In this document: positions 44,772 to 52,772 of the stretch, in pieces
Layout of the letters: the number at the start of each line of letters is the position of its first letter
Position numbering within the stretch: the first letter of the stretch is position 1
Assembly: GCA_017559845.1 (NCBI GenBank)
Contig: JAFYQQ010000005.1
Coordinates: 27,965-91,964 of the forward strand
From: Bacteroidaceae bacterium
GTDB taxonomy: Bacteria > Bacteroidota > Bacteroidia > Bacteroidales > Bacteroidaceae
Length of the DNA stretch: 64,000 nucleotides
Direction of reading: 5' to 3'
Program-made: the position numbers and the translations under genes
The notes under the pieces: model-generated
What the model was told of the DNA's origin: nothing
Databases searched by the model: none
What the model saw: the letters and a program-made list of their open reading frames with translations, nothing else

Positions 44772-45940
44772 CTCTTTTTGTTGTACAAATGGTTCTTAAC
44801 TGCTTCGGGAATCTTTAGTCCGCGTGGAGTTGTAAGTTGCAGATATTCCTCCGGAGAGACTTCTTTATAATCCCTGTTGTCAAATCTGATGATTACAGGC
44901 ATTCCATTCACCAATGACCAGAACGGAATTTCTTGTTTGTCATCAATACGCAGAACGGCAATGGCGGCAATGTGGTCTTTGGAAAGGTTGTTTCTGTAGG
45001 CTTCGGGTATTTCCTCAGTTCTAGCTCCCATAGAGACAACGGTTGCCGTGTATTCCACATCGTCGTTTACGATGATGGTGGCTTTGAACCCTCGATTTAG
45101 ATATTTAGCCCGCTTTGGGGTAACGTATGCCATTACGTATACGTTGTCTTTTTCTAGGTCAAAGCTTTGTGTCTCAAGTATATCTTCGCCCCTCAACACC
45201 AATGACAATTCAGATATCCAATTTTTGGTTACCAAACTGGAATCTGCAGCAATGGAGTAGTGTACCATTCCCAATTCTTTCATTTTCTTTTTGTCGCGTA
45301 CATCTTGAATGGTAAATCCGCTGTTGTTTACTGAATTCAAACGGTCTACTGCATTTTTGGATTCGTTGATTGCATTTTGCAGTACGTAAAGCTTGCGTTG
45401 TTGAGATTTCAGCTCTTCTTCTGTTTCTTTATATTCACGTTCTAGATTGAGTTTGTGTACATTGTCGCTTAGACCAAAGCGGATATTGTGATCTTCGAGG
45501 TCAATCTGCCGTTTTATTTCTTGTAGACGTGTTTTGATTACTGCTAAATTTTGATAGGCCAGTCCGTATTGCAATTTCAAATCTCTTGACTTGACTACAA
45601 CTTCTGATTCGCTGTTGATATCTCCGATTTCGTGGAACCATCCCAATGAAACGTACGAATAAATGGTATCTCCCGGTTTTATCAATTCACCGTTATGTTT
45701 GTAAATGTCATGTACGAAAATATCTTCTGAGGCTCTAAAACGCACATTGTGTACCACTACATAGCCGTCAAATTCTGTGTAAAGTACTTTTTTGATGCAG
45801 TAGAGTATGACAATGAACACGATAAAGATAAAAATGGTGAGGAAAAAAAGTTGCTGTTTAGCAATCTTTTTCTTCCTTTGCCATAATATCTGTTCTATTT
45901 CTGCTTGTTTGTGCTCTGTCGTAAAATGAAAGTTCTTCAT
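44768..45940 (-). CDS. HlyD-like periplasmic adaptor
   Basis: The 390-residue protein has one N-terminal membrane segment (LFFLTIFIFIVFIVILYC, about 31-48), a first beta-barrel/lipoyl-type strand region (about 55-110), a long coiled coil (about 115-215, LKLQYGLAYQNLAVIKTRLQ and EYKETEEELKSQQRKLYVLQ) and C-terminal beta domains (VMAYVTPKRAKYLNRGFKAT). This is the membrane-fusion/Alg44-like layout linking an inner-membrane machine to a TolC-type channel. Its start and the preceding stop share TAATG; its end overlaps the next gene in ATGA. No ABC ATPase lies nearby, so the likely client is the GT2 synthase. Confidence 0.85.
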   Translation of the reverse strand: MKNFHFTTEHKQAEIEQILWQRKKKIAKQQLFFLTIFIFIVFIVILYCIKKVLYTEFDGYVVVHNVRFRASEDIFVHDIYKHNGELIKPGDTIYSYVSLGWFHEIGDINSESEVVVKSRDLKLQYGLAYQNLAVIKTRLQEIKRQIDLEDHNIRFGLSDNVHKLNLEREYKETEEELKSQQRKLYVLQNAINESKNAVDRLNSVNNSGFTIQDVRDKKKMKELGMVHYSIAADSSLVTKNWISELSLVLRGEDILETQSFDLEKDNVYVMAYVTPKRAKYLNRGFKATIIVNDDVEYTATVVSMGARTEEIPEAYRNNLSKDHIAAIAVLRIDDKQEIPFWSLVNGMPVIIRFDNRDYKEVSPEEYLQLTTPRGLKIPEAVKNHLYNKKR

Positions 45941-47349
45941 TACTTCGTTCCTTTAATGGTGTCATCGGCAATTATACAAAAATCCATGATAGAATGTCCG
46001 AAAAGATAATTCTGGAGTTCTGCAATGCAACAGTCTCTTTTGTATTGATGCGAATAAAAATTTTCCCAGCATGTCAGGTAATGATTATATTCTTTTATAC
46101 GCGACATGAAATTGTATTCACCGATATGTCTTTCATAGTTTTCTTTGCGCATCTTTATGTATTCCTTCATCTTTTCAATTCGTTTCATTTCTCCGGACAA
46201 TCCTCTGTTTGACCGTTCAATTTCCTCGAAGAGTATGTGTACATTTTCAGAAATTAGTTTTTTGATATCTTCTTTCTCTAACGTTTTTTGCAGTCTTTCT
46301 GCCTTTAGGACTTTCCGCTTTTTGCCTTCCGATGAGGCTATTGGGATCTGGAAGGCCAGTCCGGCATCAATGTTTGATGAGTTCCTAATTTCTGGACGCA
46401 GATAGTAGGAGTACCTGAAAAAAGGGGAGAGGTTCAATGTCCTCCAGTAATTTGTGCTTTTTTCCTGTTCTTGTAGAAGGTTGACTTGCAAGTCATTCGT
46501 ATGTAGAAGTAGGTCATTCTTGTAAATATGCCTAATTAGTCTGGCAGTGTCTAACTGTATGACTCCTCCTTGAGGACGAACCAATTGTTCTGTTATGGGG
46601 TAATTCCTGGGAATTGTAGCCAATGAACGTTCGGCGATGGCCTGTTCATCCAAAATTTTCAGCAATTCGTCAGTACTGATGCTACGGTCACTTACAAGAT
46701 ATTGTTGGGCATTGTTCAGTAACTCTAGGTTTTTTATGCGTAGTTGTAAAATGCCCGCTAACAGACTGTCATATTCTTCACGGAAAAATTCCTTTTGCCG
46801 GTTGATCTGCTCATTCATTTTTTTGCGTTCCAATGCAACTCTCTCCAGCTCGCCTTTTATCTGTATTTCATTTACCCTGCTCTTCCGATTTATTAAGGAA
46901 CTGCTAAGGAAATTCCATCTGAGCTCCATTTGTACTTTTGCCAGATAGCGGGACAGGGCGTCATCGTCATCAATGCTCAGTCCTTTGTCTAGTCGGTAAT
47001 AAGTTTGTCCGGAAATGAGCAATCCTGTTTCTGCCTTCATGGCCTGTATCTGCTTTTCCACCTTATTATTAATTAAGGAATCAACTTTCGGATTGATGGT
47101 TGTTTTTGTGTAATCTTCCATCAAAAATGGTTTAGATGGATCTTGGACAGGTTGGACCGAGAAAATCAGCGAGTCAAACAGTACAAAATGTGAGTCAAAC
47201 TTTTTGAAGAGTTCTTTGTCTGAATATTGTTGTGCACAGACAATGGTGGGGCATATAAAAAATAAAATTACCAATGCCGATAAAAAAAAACGATATTTGT
47301 GACTGATTATATCGTTGATAATATATTTAAAGGAATCAAGACAATGCAT
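45940..47349 (-). CDS. TolC-family outer-membrane channel
   Basis: The 469-residue protein begins with a long signal region ending in FFICPTIVCAQ and then shows two related halves of long amphipathic helices and strands, typical of outer-membrane efflux proteins (KVQMELRWNFLSSSLINRKS and AGLAFQIPIASSEGKKRKVL mark the beta-barrel strands; the helices in between are Glu/Lys-rich). It heads the five-gene operon and would provide the outer-membrane exit. Paired with the HlyD-like gene, it replaces the porin-type AlgE/PgaA channels of classical systems. Confidence 0.83.
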   Translation of the reverse strand: MHCLDSFKYIINDIISHKYRFFLSALVILFFICPTIVCAQQYSDKELFKKFDSHFVLFDSLIFSVQPVQDPSKPFLMEDYTKTTINPKVDSLINNKVEKQIQAMKAETGLLISGQTYYRLDKGLSIDDDDALSRYLAKVQMELRWNFLSSSLINRKSRVNEIQIKGELERVALERKKMNEQINRQKEFFREEYDSLLAGILQLRIKNLELLNNAQQYLVSDRSISTDELLKILDEQAIAERSLATIPRNYPITEQLVRPQGGVIQLDTARLIRHIYKNDLLLHTNDLQVNLLQEQEKSTNYWRTLNLSPFFRYSYYLRPEIRNSSNIDAGLAFQIPIASSEGKKRKVLKAERLQKTLEKEDIKKLISENVHILFEEIERSNRGLSGEMKRIEKMKEYIKMRKENYERHIGEYNFMSRIKEYNHYLTCWENFYSHQYKRDCCIAELQNYLFGHSIMDFCIIADDTIKGTK

Positions 47350-47402
47350 TGCTGTCCTTGGTATTCTGTGTTGTTTATGTATGTATTTTTATTAACAAAC
47401 TA

Positions 47403-47410
47403 CAAAATTA
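47403..47410 (-). promoter_or_regulatory. -7 element for the exopolysaccharide operon
   Basis: Minus-strand TAATTTTG, 53 bp upstream of the TolC-like ATG. The -33 element is not evident. Confidence 0.45.
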
Positions 47411-47645
47411 ATAGAAATATTTTTTATAATGGCAGTTTTCTGTAAAAAAATGGCATAAAACAAACAAAACTCTTGATTTATTTATGTGCGAAGGTGTTCA
47501 ACTTTCCATATTATCTTTTTTAACATGAGGTAGAAAGTTTGTGTAACATGTTGCGGTTATGATTTAGAGGTTGTAATACTTTGTATAAGTGCGTCTTCAA
47601 GGGCAAATTTATGAATAAATAATAGGACGGGCAAAGAAAAATGTG

Positions 47646-47653
47646 TAATTTTG
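47646..47653 (+). promoter_or_regulatory. -7 element for the ABC-F gene
   Basis: TAATTTTG followed by CACGC, 43 bp before the GTG at 47697. It is the same string as at thrS and infC. Confidence 0.5.
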
Positions 47654-47696
47654 CACGCATTAGCAGAATTATAGCAAAAAGAAAGCATATAACAAC

Positions 47697-49685
47697 GTGA
47701 TATCAATAGAAAATCTGAGTGTGGAGTTCGGCGCCAAGCCGCTTTTTACCAATGTCAGCTTTTTAGTGGGCGACAAGGATCGTATTGCCTTGGTGGGAAA
47801 GAACGGTGCTGGAAAGAGTACCATGCTCAAAATCATGGCCGGACTGCAGCAACCCTCTGAGGGAAATGCCGTGGTGCCGCGCGGAACTAAGGTGGCCTAT
47901 CTGCCCCAGGTAATGGTGCTCTCGGACGGAAGAACCGTGCGAGAGGAAACCGAACAGGCTTTTACGCATCTGCATGAGGCAGAACAGGAACTGAAGGAAA
48001 TGCAACGCCAGCTGGACGAACGTACCGATTATGAAACGGAGTCGTACATGCAGCTTGTGGAACGCTTTGCCCATGAAAGCGAGCGTTTCCAGATGATTGG
48101 TGGACTGAATTACCAGTCGGAACTGGAACGAACCCTTCAAGGACTGGGATTCAGAAGAGAAGACTTTGACCGACCCACCAGCGAGTTCAGCGGCGGATGG
48201 CGAATGCGCATAGAACTGGCAAAACTTTTGCTTCAGCGGCCCGATGTACTATTGCTTGACGAGCCTACCAACCACCTTGACATAGAGAGTATCCAGTGGT
48301 TGGAGCAGTTTCTCGTAAGTAGTGGAAGTGCCGTGGTGTTGGTAAGCCACGACCGTGCCTTTATAAATAATGTAACCAACCGTACCCTTGAAATTTCCTG
48401 CGGCAGACTTTATGATTATAAGGTAAAGTATGACGAATATGTGAATCTGCGTGCCGAACGCCGCGAGCAACAGCTTAGGGCATACGAGAACCAACAGAAG
48501 GAGATAGCGGACATCCGTGCATTTGTGGACCGTTTCCGTTATCAGGCCACCAAGGCCATTCAGGTGCAGAGCCGGTTGAAGCAACTCGAACGCATGATTC
48601 CGATCGAGGTGGACGAGGTGGACAACAGCGCCCTTCATTTGAAGTTCTCCTGTAGTATGCGAAGCGGGGACTATCCCGTCATCTGCGAAGACGTGGCCAA
48701 GAACTATGGCAGCCACAATGTGTTCCACAATGTCAACCTGACCATTCATAGGGGGGAGAAGGTGGCCTTTGTTGGCCGGAACGGAGAGGGAAAATCCACG
48801 CTGGTGAAATGTATCCAGGGCGAGATTCCCTTTGACGGAAGCCTTCGTGTGGGACATAACGTACAGATTGGCTATTTTGCCCAGAACCAAGCTCAGTTAC
48901 TTGATGGCGAACTGACTGTTTTCGACACCATAGACCGAGTGGCAAAGGGAGACATCCGCCTGAAAATCCGTGACATTCTGGGCGCTTTCATGTTCGGTGG
49001 CGAGGCTTCGGACAAGAAGGTGAAGTTCCTTTCCGGAGGCGAGCGTACCCGACTGGCCATGATACGCCTGTTGCTTGAACCCGTAAACTGCCTGATTCTG
49101 GACGAGCCTACCAACCATCTTGACATGCGTTCGAAGGACGTACTTAAGGCTGCCATTCGCGATTTTGATGGCACCGTGATTGTGGTGAGCCACGACCGCG
49201 AGTTCCTTGACGGACTGGTGACCAAGGTGTACGAGTTTGGCGAAGGCCTGGTGCGCGAACATTTGGGCGGCATCTATGACTTCCTGCAGAAGAAGCAGAT
49301 TGACAACCTGAACGATTTGCAGAAACGCCCCACCATCACATCCTTCCCAGGGGACGAAAACGCACTCTGTCGGGAGGAAAAAAATATTTCCTCGGGAGGA
49401 AAAAAAGAAACCCCTGCCAAGAGTGAGGCCAGAAGGTCCTACGAAGAGCAGAAGGAATACAACAAGAAACTGCGTAAAATGGAACGCAGGGTGGAGGAGT
49501 GCGAGAGCGAGATAGAGCAGACCGAGTCGGCCATTGCTATTGTGGAATCTCAACTTGCCACGGCCGAGGGTGCGTCGGACATGAATCTGTATGACAAATA
49601 CCAGAAACTGAAGCAACAGCTTGACCGCGCTGTGGAACAATGGGAAGAAGCGTCTATCGAACTGGATGAATTTAAGAATACATAA
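47697..49685 (+). CDS. ABC-F ribosome-associated ATPase
   Basis: The 662-residue protein has two ABC cassettes and no membrane segments. Cassette 1: Walker A GKNGAGKST, signature FSGGWRMRIELA, Walker B VLLLDEPTNHLD. Cassette 2: GRNGEGKST, LSGGERTRLAMI, CLILDEPTNHLD. The inter-cassette linker (about 245-305) is the charged P-site-tRNA-interaction motif. The C-terminus is a coiled coil (about 580-660) preceded by a Lys/Glu linker, as in Uup/YdiF. ABC-F proteins act on the ribosome; which branch this belongs to is not settled, and antibiotic protection should not be assumed. The start is GTG (ISIENLSVEFGAKPLF follows), the only fitting start. Confidence 0.92.
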   Translation: MISIENLSVEFGAKPLFTNVSFLVGDKDRIALVGKNGAGKSTMLKIMAGLQQPSEGNAVVPRGTKVAYLPQVMVLSDGRTVREETEQAFTHLHEAEQELKEMQRQLDERTDYETESYMQLVERFAHESERFQMIGGLNYQSELERTLQGLGFRREDFDRPTSEFSGGWRMRIELAKLLLQRPDVLLLDEPTNHLDIESIQWLEQFLVSSGSAVVLVSHDRAFINNVTNRTLEISCGRLYDYKVKYDEYVNLRAERREQQLRAYENQQKEIADIRAFVDRFRYQATKAIQVQSRLKQLERMIPIEVDEVDNSALHLKFSCSMRSGDYPVICEDVAKNYGSHNVFHNVNLTIHRGEKVAFVGRNGEGKSTLVKCIQGEIPFDGSLRVGHNVQIGYFAQNQAQLLDGELTVFDTIDRVAKGDIRLKIRDILGAFMFGGEASDKKVKFLSGGERTRLAMIRLLLEPVNCLILDEPTNHLDMRSKDVLKAAIRDFDGTVIVVSHDREFLDGLVTKVYEFGEGLVREHLGGIYDFLQKKQIDNLNDLQKRPTITSFPGDENALCREEKNISSGGKKETPAKSEARRSYEEQKEYNKKLRKMERRVEECESEIEQTESAIAIVESQLATAEGASDMNLYDKYQKLKQQLDRAVEQWEEASIELDEFKNT

Positions 49686-49697
49686 AATATACAACAG

Positions 49698-51734
49698 ATG
49701 AAAGTAAATCATTTTTTGCCTGTGGCAGCCCTTTGTACAATGATGACAATGGCCTGCCAGAATGAGAAGGTAACAGAGACAACAGCTGGCATACGTGCCG
49801 AGAACATGGACACCACCGCGGTGGCCGGAGCAGATTTTTATCAGTATGCCTGTGGCGGATGGATGAAAAACAATCCCCTGCCCGCTGAATTCTCTCGTTT
49901 CGGTTCGTTCGACAAGTTGGCCGAGGATAACCGTGCCCAGATTCAGGGTCTTATCGAGGAACTGGCAGCAAAGGAAAACCAGCCCGGCAGCGTGGCTCAG
50001 AAGATTGGTACCCTCTATAGTGTGGCCATGGACAGTGTCAAACTGAACACCGACGGTGCTGCCCCCCTGCAGGAACGCCTGCAGCAGATCGCTTCTGTAA
50101 AGGAAGAAAAGGACTTGTATGCGCTCTTGGGCGAATTGCAGAAGCGTGGTGTTGGTGCCTATGTGGCCGTGTATGTTGGTGCTGATGAGAAGAACAGTAG
50201 CATGAATGCCGTGCAGACCTATCAGATTGGTCTCAGCATGGGCGAGCGCGACTATTACCTGGAAGATACAGATAACAGCAAGCGCATCCGTACTGCTTTT
50301 CTTTCTCACGTAGAGAATATGTACAAATTGGCCGGAATGGATGAGGTTACAGCCAAGCGTGGTGCAGCCTTGGTAATGGATATCGAAACCCGTTTGGCCA
50401 AGGCATACCGTTCTCGTACAGAATTGCGCGACCCCCATGCCAACTATAACAAGATGACCATGGACGAGGCCAAGAAACTGTGCCCCACCTTTGGTTGGGA
50501 TGCTTTCCTCGCAGCCATGGACTTTAAGGATGTGAAGGAAATCATTATTGGCCAGCCTGCCTCTTTGCAGGCAGCAGCCGAAATCTTGCACACCACTCCC
50601 GTGGCCGATCAGGTGCTCTATCTGCAATGGAAGACTATCACCACTGCAGCTTCTATGTTGAGCGACGAGATAGCCGAGGAGAACTTCAATTTCTTTGGCA
50701 AGACCATGCGTGGCGCACAGCAGATGCAGCCCCGTTGGAAGCGTGCCGTTGCCGTAGTGAGCGGTGCTTTGGGCGAAGCTGTGGGTCAGATGTATGTTGA
50801 GAAATATTTCCCTGCCGAGGCCAAGCAGCGTATGATTACTCTGGTGAAGAACTTGCAGGAAAGCCTTGGCGAGCGTATTCAGGCCTTGGAATGGATGGGC
50901 GATTCTACCAAGATGAAGGCCATGGAGAAACTGGCCACATTCCACGTAAAGATTGGTTATCCCGACAAGTGGAAGGACTATTCAACACTGGATATCAAGG
51001 ACGATTCTTTCCTGGCCAATATGGAACGTGCCAACCTGTGGTCTCATGCCGAGATGATTGCCAAGGTGGGCCAGCCCGTGGATAAGGAAGAGTGGCACAT
51101 GACACCCCAGACCGTCAATGCCTACTATAACCCCACCACCAACGAAATCTGCTTCCCTGCCGGAATCCTGCAGTATCCCTTCTTCGACATGAATGCCGAC
51201 GACGCTTTCAACTATGGTGCCATCGGTGTGGTAATCGGTCATGAGATGACACACGGATTTGACGACCAGGGCCGTAAGTATGACAAGGACGGTAACCTGA
51301 AGGATTGGTGGACAGAGCAGGATGCCAAGAACTTTGACGAACGTGCACAGGTGATGGTAGACTTCTTTGACAAGATTGAGGTTGCTCCCGGCGTTAATGC
51401 CAACGGAAAGATGACCCTGGGCGAGAACATTGCCGACCACGGAGGTCTGCAGATTGCTTATCAGGCACTGAAGAACGCCACTGCTGATAAACCCCTTGCC
51501 GAGAAGGAAGGCCTTACCGCCGACCAACGTTTCTTCCTGGCCTATGCCAATGTTTGGGCAGGAAACATCCGTCCCGAGGAAATCCTCAATCGTACCAAGA
51601 CCGATGTGCATTCTCTGGGTAAATGGCGTGTGAACGGAGCTCTTCCCCACATCAATGCGTGGTATGAGGCATTCGGTATAGCCGAGGGCGATCCCATGTT
51701 CCTTCCTCAGACAGAACGTGTGGTAATCTGGTAA
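49698..51734 (+). CDS. pepO: M13-family (PepO/neprilysin-like) metallopeptidase lipoprotein
   Basis: The 678-residue zinc endopeptidase has a lipoprotein signal (LPVAALCTMMTMAC, Cys 20), the M13 N-terminal domain beginning GADFYQYACGGWMKNNPLP, and a C-terminal catalytic domain with NAYYNPTTNEICFPAGILQ, the zinc motif VIGHEMTHGFDDQG, and the third ligand region GENIADHGGL. The C-terminus resembles the usual M13 CXXW end but lacks the Cys (TERVVIW). Likely periplasmic peptide degradation. Follows the ABC-F gene by 12 bp. Confidence 0.94.
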   Translation: MKVNHFLPVAALCTMMTMACQNEKVTETTAGIRAENMDTTAVAGADFYQYACGGWMKNNPLPAEFSRFGSFDKLAEDNRAQIQGLIEELAAKENQPGSVAQKIGTLYSVAMDSVKLNTDGAAPLQERLQQIASVKEEKDLYALLGELQKRGVGAYVAVYVGADEKNSSMNAVQTYQIGLSMGERDYYLEDTDNSKRIRTAFLSHVENMYKLAGMDEVTAKRGAALVMDIETRLAKAYRSRTELRDPHANYNKMTMDEAKKLCPTFGWDAFLAAMDFKDVKEIIIGQPASLQAAAEILHTTPVADQVLYLQWKTITTAASMLSDEIAEENFNFFGKTMRGAQQMQPRWKRAVAVVSGALGEAVGQMYVEKYFPAEAKQRMITLVKNLQESLGERIQALEWMGDSTKMKAMEKLATFHVKIGYPDKWKDYSTLDIKDDSFLANMERANLWSHAEMIAKVGQPVDKEEWHMTPQTVNAYYNPTTNEICFPAGILQYPFFDMNADDAFNYGAIGVVIGHEMTHGFDDQGRKYDKDGNLKDWWTEQDAKNFDERAQVMVDFFDKIEVAPGVNANGKMTLGENIADHGGLQIAYQALKNATADKPLAEKEGLTADQRFFLAYANVWAGNIRPEEILNRTKTDVHSLGKWRVNGALPHINAWYEAFGIAEGDPMFLPQTERVVIW

Positions 51735-51773
51735 TATACCCGTATTCCCAACCATTGAACACAATGTGATATA

Positions 51774-51819
51774 GCTGTCCGCTCCCATTCTTTCGCAACT
51801 GGAAAAGGGAACGGACAGC
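51774..51819 (+). terminator. Hairpin between pepO and metA
   Basis: gctgtccgctccc (51774-51786) pairs with gggaacggacagc (51807-51819) in 12 of 13 positions around a 20-nt loop. The tail is catataaaaact, not a T-run, so it could be a terminator acting with Rho or a leader structure of metA. I could not match it to a known SAM riboswitch. Confidence 0.45.
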
Positions 51820-51854
51820 ACATATAAAAACTTTCAAGACAAAAATTTGACGAC

Positions 51855-52772
51855 ATGCCATTAAGATTGCCCGACGGGCTTCCTGCAATAGACTTTCTCA
51901 AGGAGGAGAACATCTTTGTACTGGGGAACGAACGTGCCAACAGCCAGGACATTCGCCCCCTGCGTATAGCCATCCTTAACCTGATGCCGCTGAAGATAAC
52001 CACCGAGACAGACTTGGTGCGTCTGTTGTCCAACTCGCCTTTGCAACTGGATATACACCTGATGAAGGTAAAGGCGCATACCAGCAAGAATACGCCCATA
52101 GAACACATGCAGGCTTTCTATCGCGACTTTGAGGAAATGAAGAGCGAGAAGTTTGACGGTATGATAATTACCGGCGCGCCGGTGGAACATCTTGACTATT
52201 CCGAGGTGAACTACTGGCAGGAAATCACGGAAATATTCGATTGGGCGCGTACTCATGTAACCAGTGTGATGTATATCTGCTGGGCGGCACAGGCCGGACT
52301 TTATTATCATTATGGAGTGCCCAAGTATCCGTTGCCATGCAAGATGTTCGGTATCTTCCCCCAAGTGCCCAGCGATACCCGTCTGCCCATCTTCCGGGGC
52401 TTTGACGATGTCTTTTATATGCCTCATAGCCGTCACACCGAAATCAAACGTGAAGATATCCTGAAGGTGCCCGAACTCAGCATCATCGCCGAGAGCGAAC
52501 AGAGCGGTGTAAGCATGGTGATGGCACGCAACGGACGCGAGATCTTCGTGACGGGTCATTCCGAGTATTCGCCCAATACGCTGGACACGGAATATCGTCG
52601 CGACCTGGCCAAGGGATTGCCCATTGACATGCCGGTTAACTATTACAGAAACGATGATCCCGACCAGGGACCGTTGGTGACCTGGCGCGGACATGGAAAC
52701 CTGCTCTTTACCAACTGGCTCAATTATTACGTATACCAAGAGACTCCTTACAATATTGAAGACATCCATTGA
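51855..52772 (+). CDS. metA: Homoserine O-acyltransferase MetA
   Basis: MetA activates homoserine with an acyl-CoA for methionine synthesis. The 305 residues follow the family: MPLRLPDGLPAIDFLKEENI, RIAILNLMPLKITTETDLVR, IITGAPVEHLDYSEVNYWQE, the nucleophile Cys in YICWAAQAGLYYHYG, and the late ARNGREIFVTGHSEYSPNTL with the catalytic His. MetA sequences split between acetyl- and succinyl-CoA users; I did not decide which. The downstream U32 gene overlaps its end. Confidence 0.94.
   Translation: MPLRLPDGLPAIDFLKEENIFVLGNERANSQDIRPLRIAILNLMPLKITTETDLVRLLSNSPLQLDIHLMKVKAHTSKNTPIEHMQAFYRDFEEMKSEKFDGMIITGAPVEHLDYSEVNYWQEITEIFDWARTHVTSVMYICWAAQAGLYYHYGVPKYPLPCKMFGIFPQVPSDTRLPIFRGFDDVFYMPHSRHTEIKREDILKVPELSIIAESEQSGVSMVMARNGREIFVTGHSEYSPNTLDTEYRRDLAKGLPIDMPVNYYRNDDPDQGPLVTWRGHGNLLFTNWLNYYVYQETPYNIEDIH

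Larger units (their letters stand above)
47350..47696. other. Divergent intergenic region with two promoters
   Basis: The 347 bp between the exopolysaccharide operon and the ABC-F gene is AT-rich and has no coding frame. Two -7 elements of the same form face outwards (47403-47410 leftward, 47646-47653 rightward). I see no strong hairpin and no terminal repeats that would suggest an invertible promoter. Confidence 0.6.

Noticed and set aside
47350..47696. Possible invertible capsule-type promoter
   Set aside because: I looked for flanking inverted repeats and found none of useful length; ordinary divergent promoters explain the region.
47697..49685. Antibiotic-resistance ABC-F protein
   Set aside because: Architecture with a C-terminal coiled coil resembles housekeeping Uup/YdiF types, and nothing in the context supports resistance.
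51735..51854. SAM riboswitch upstream of metA
   Set aside because: There is a long hairpin, but I could not match the cores of known SAM riboswitch classes; it is reported only as a hairpin.
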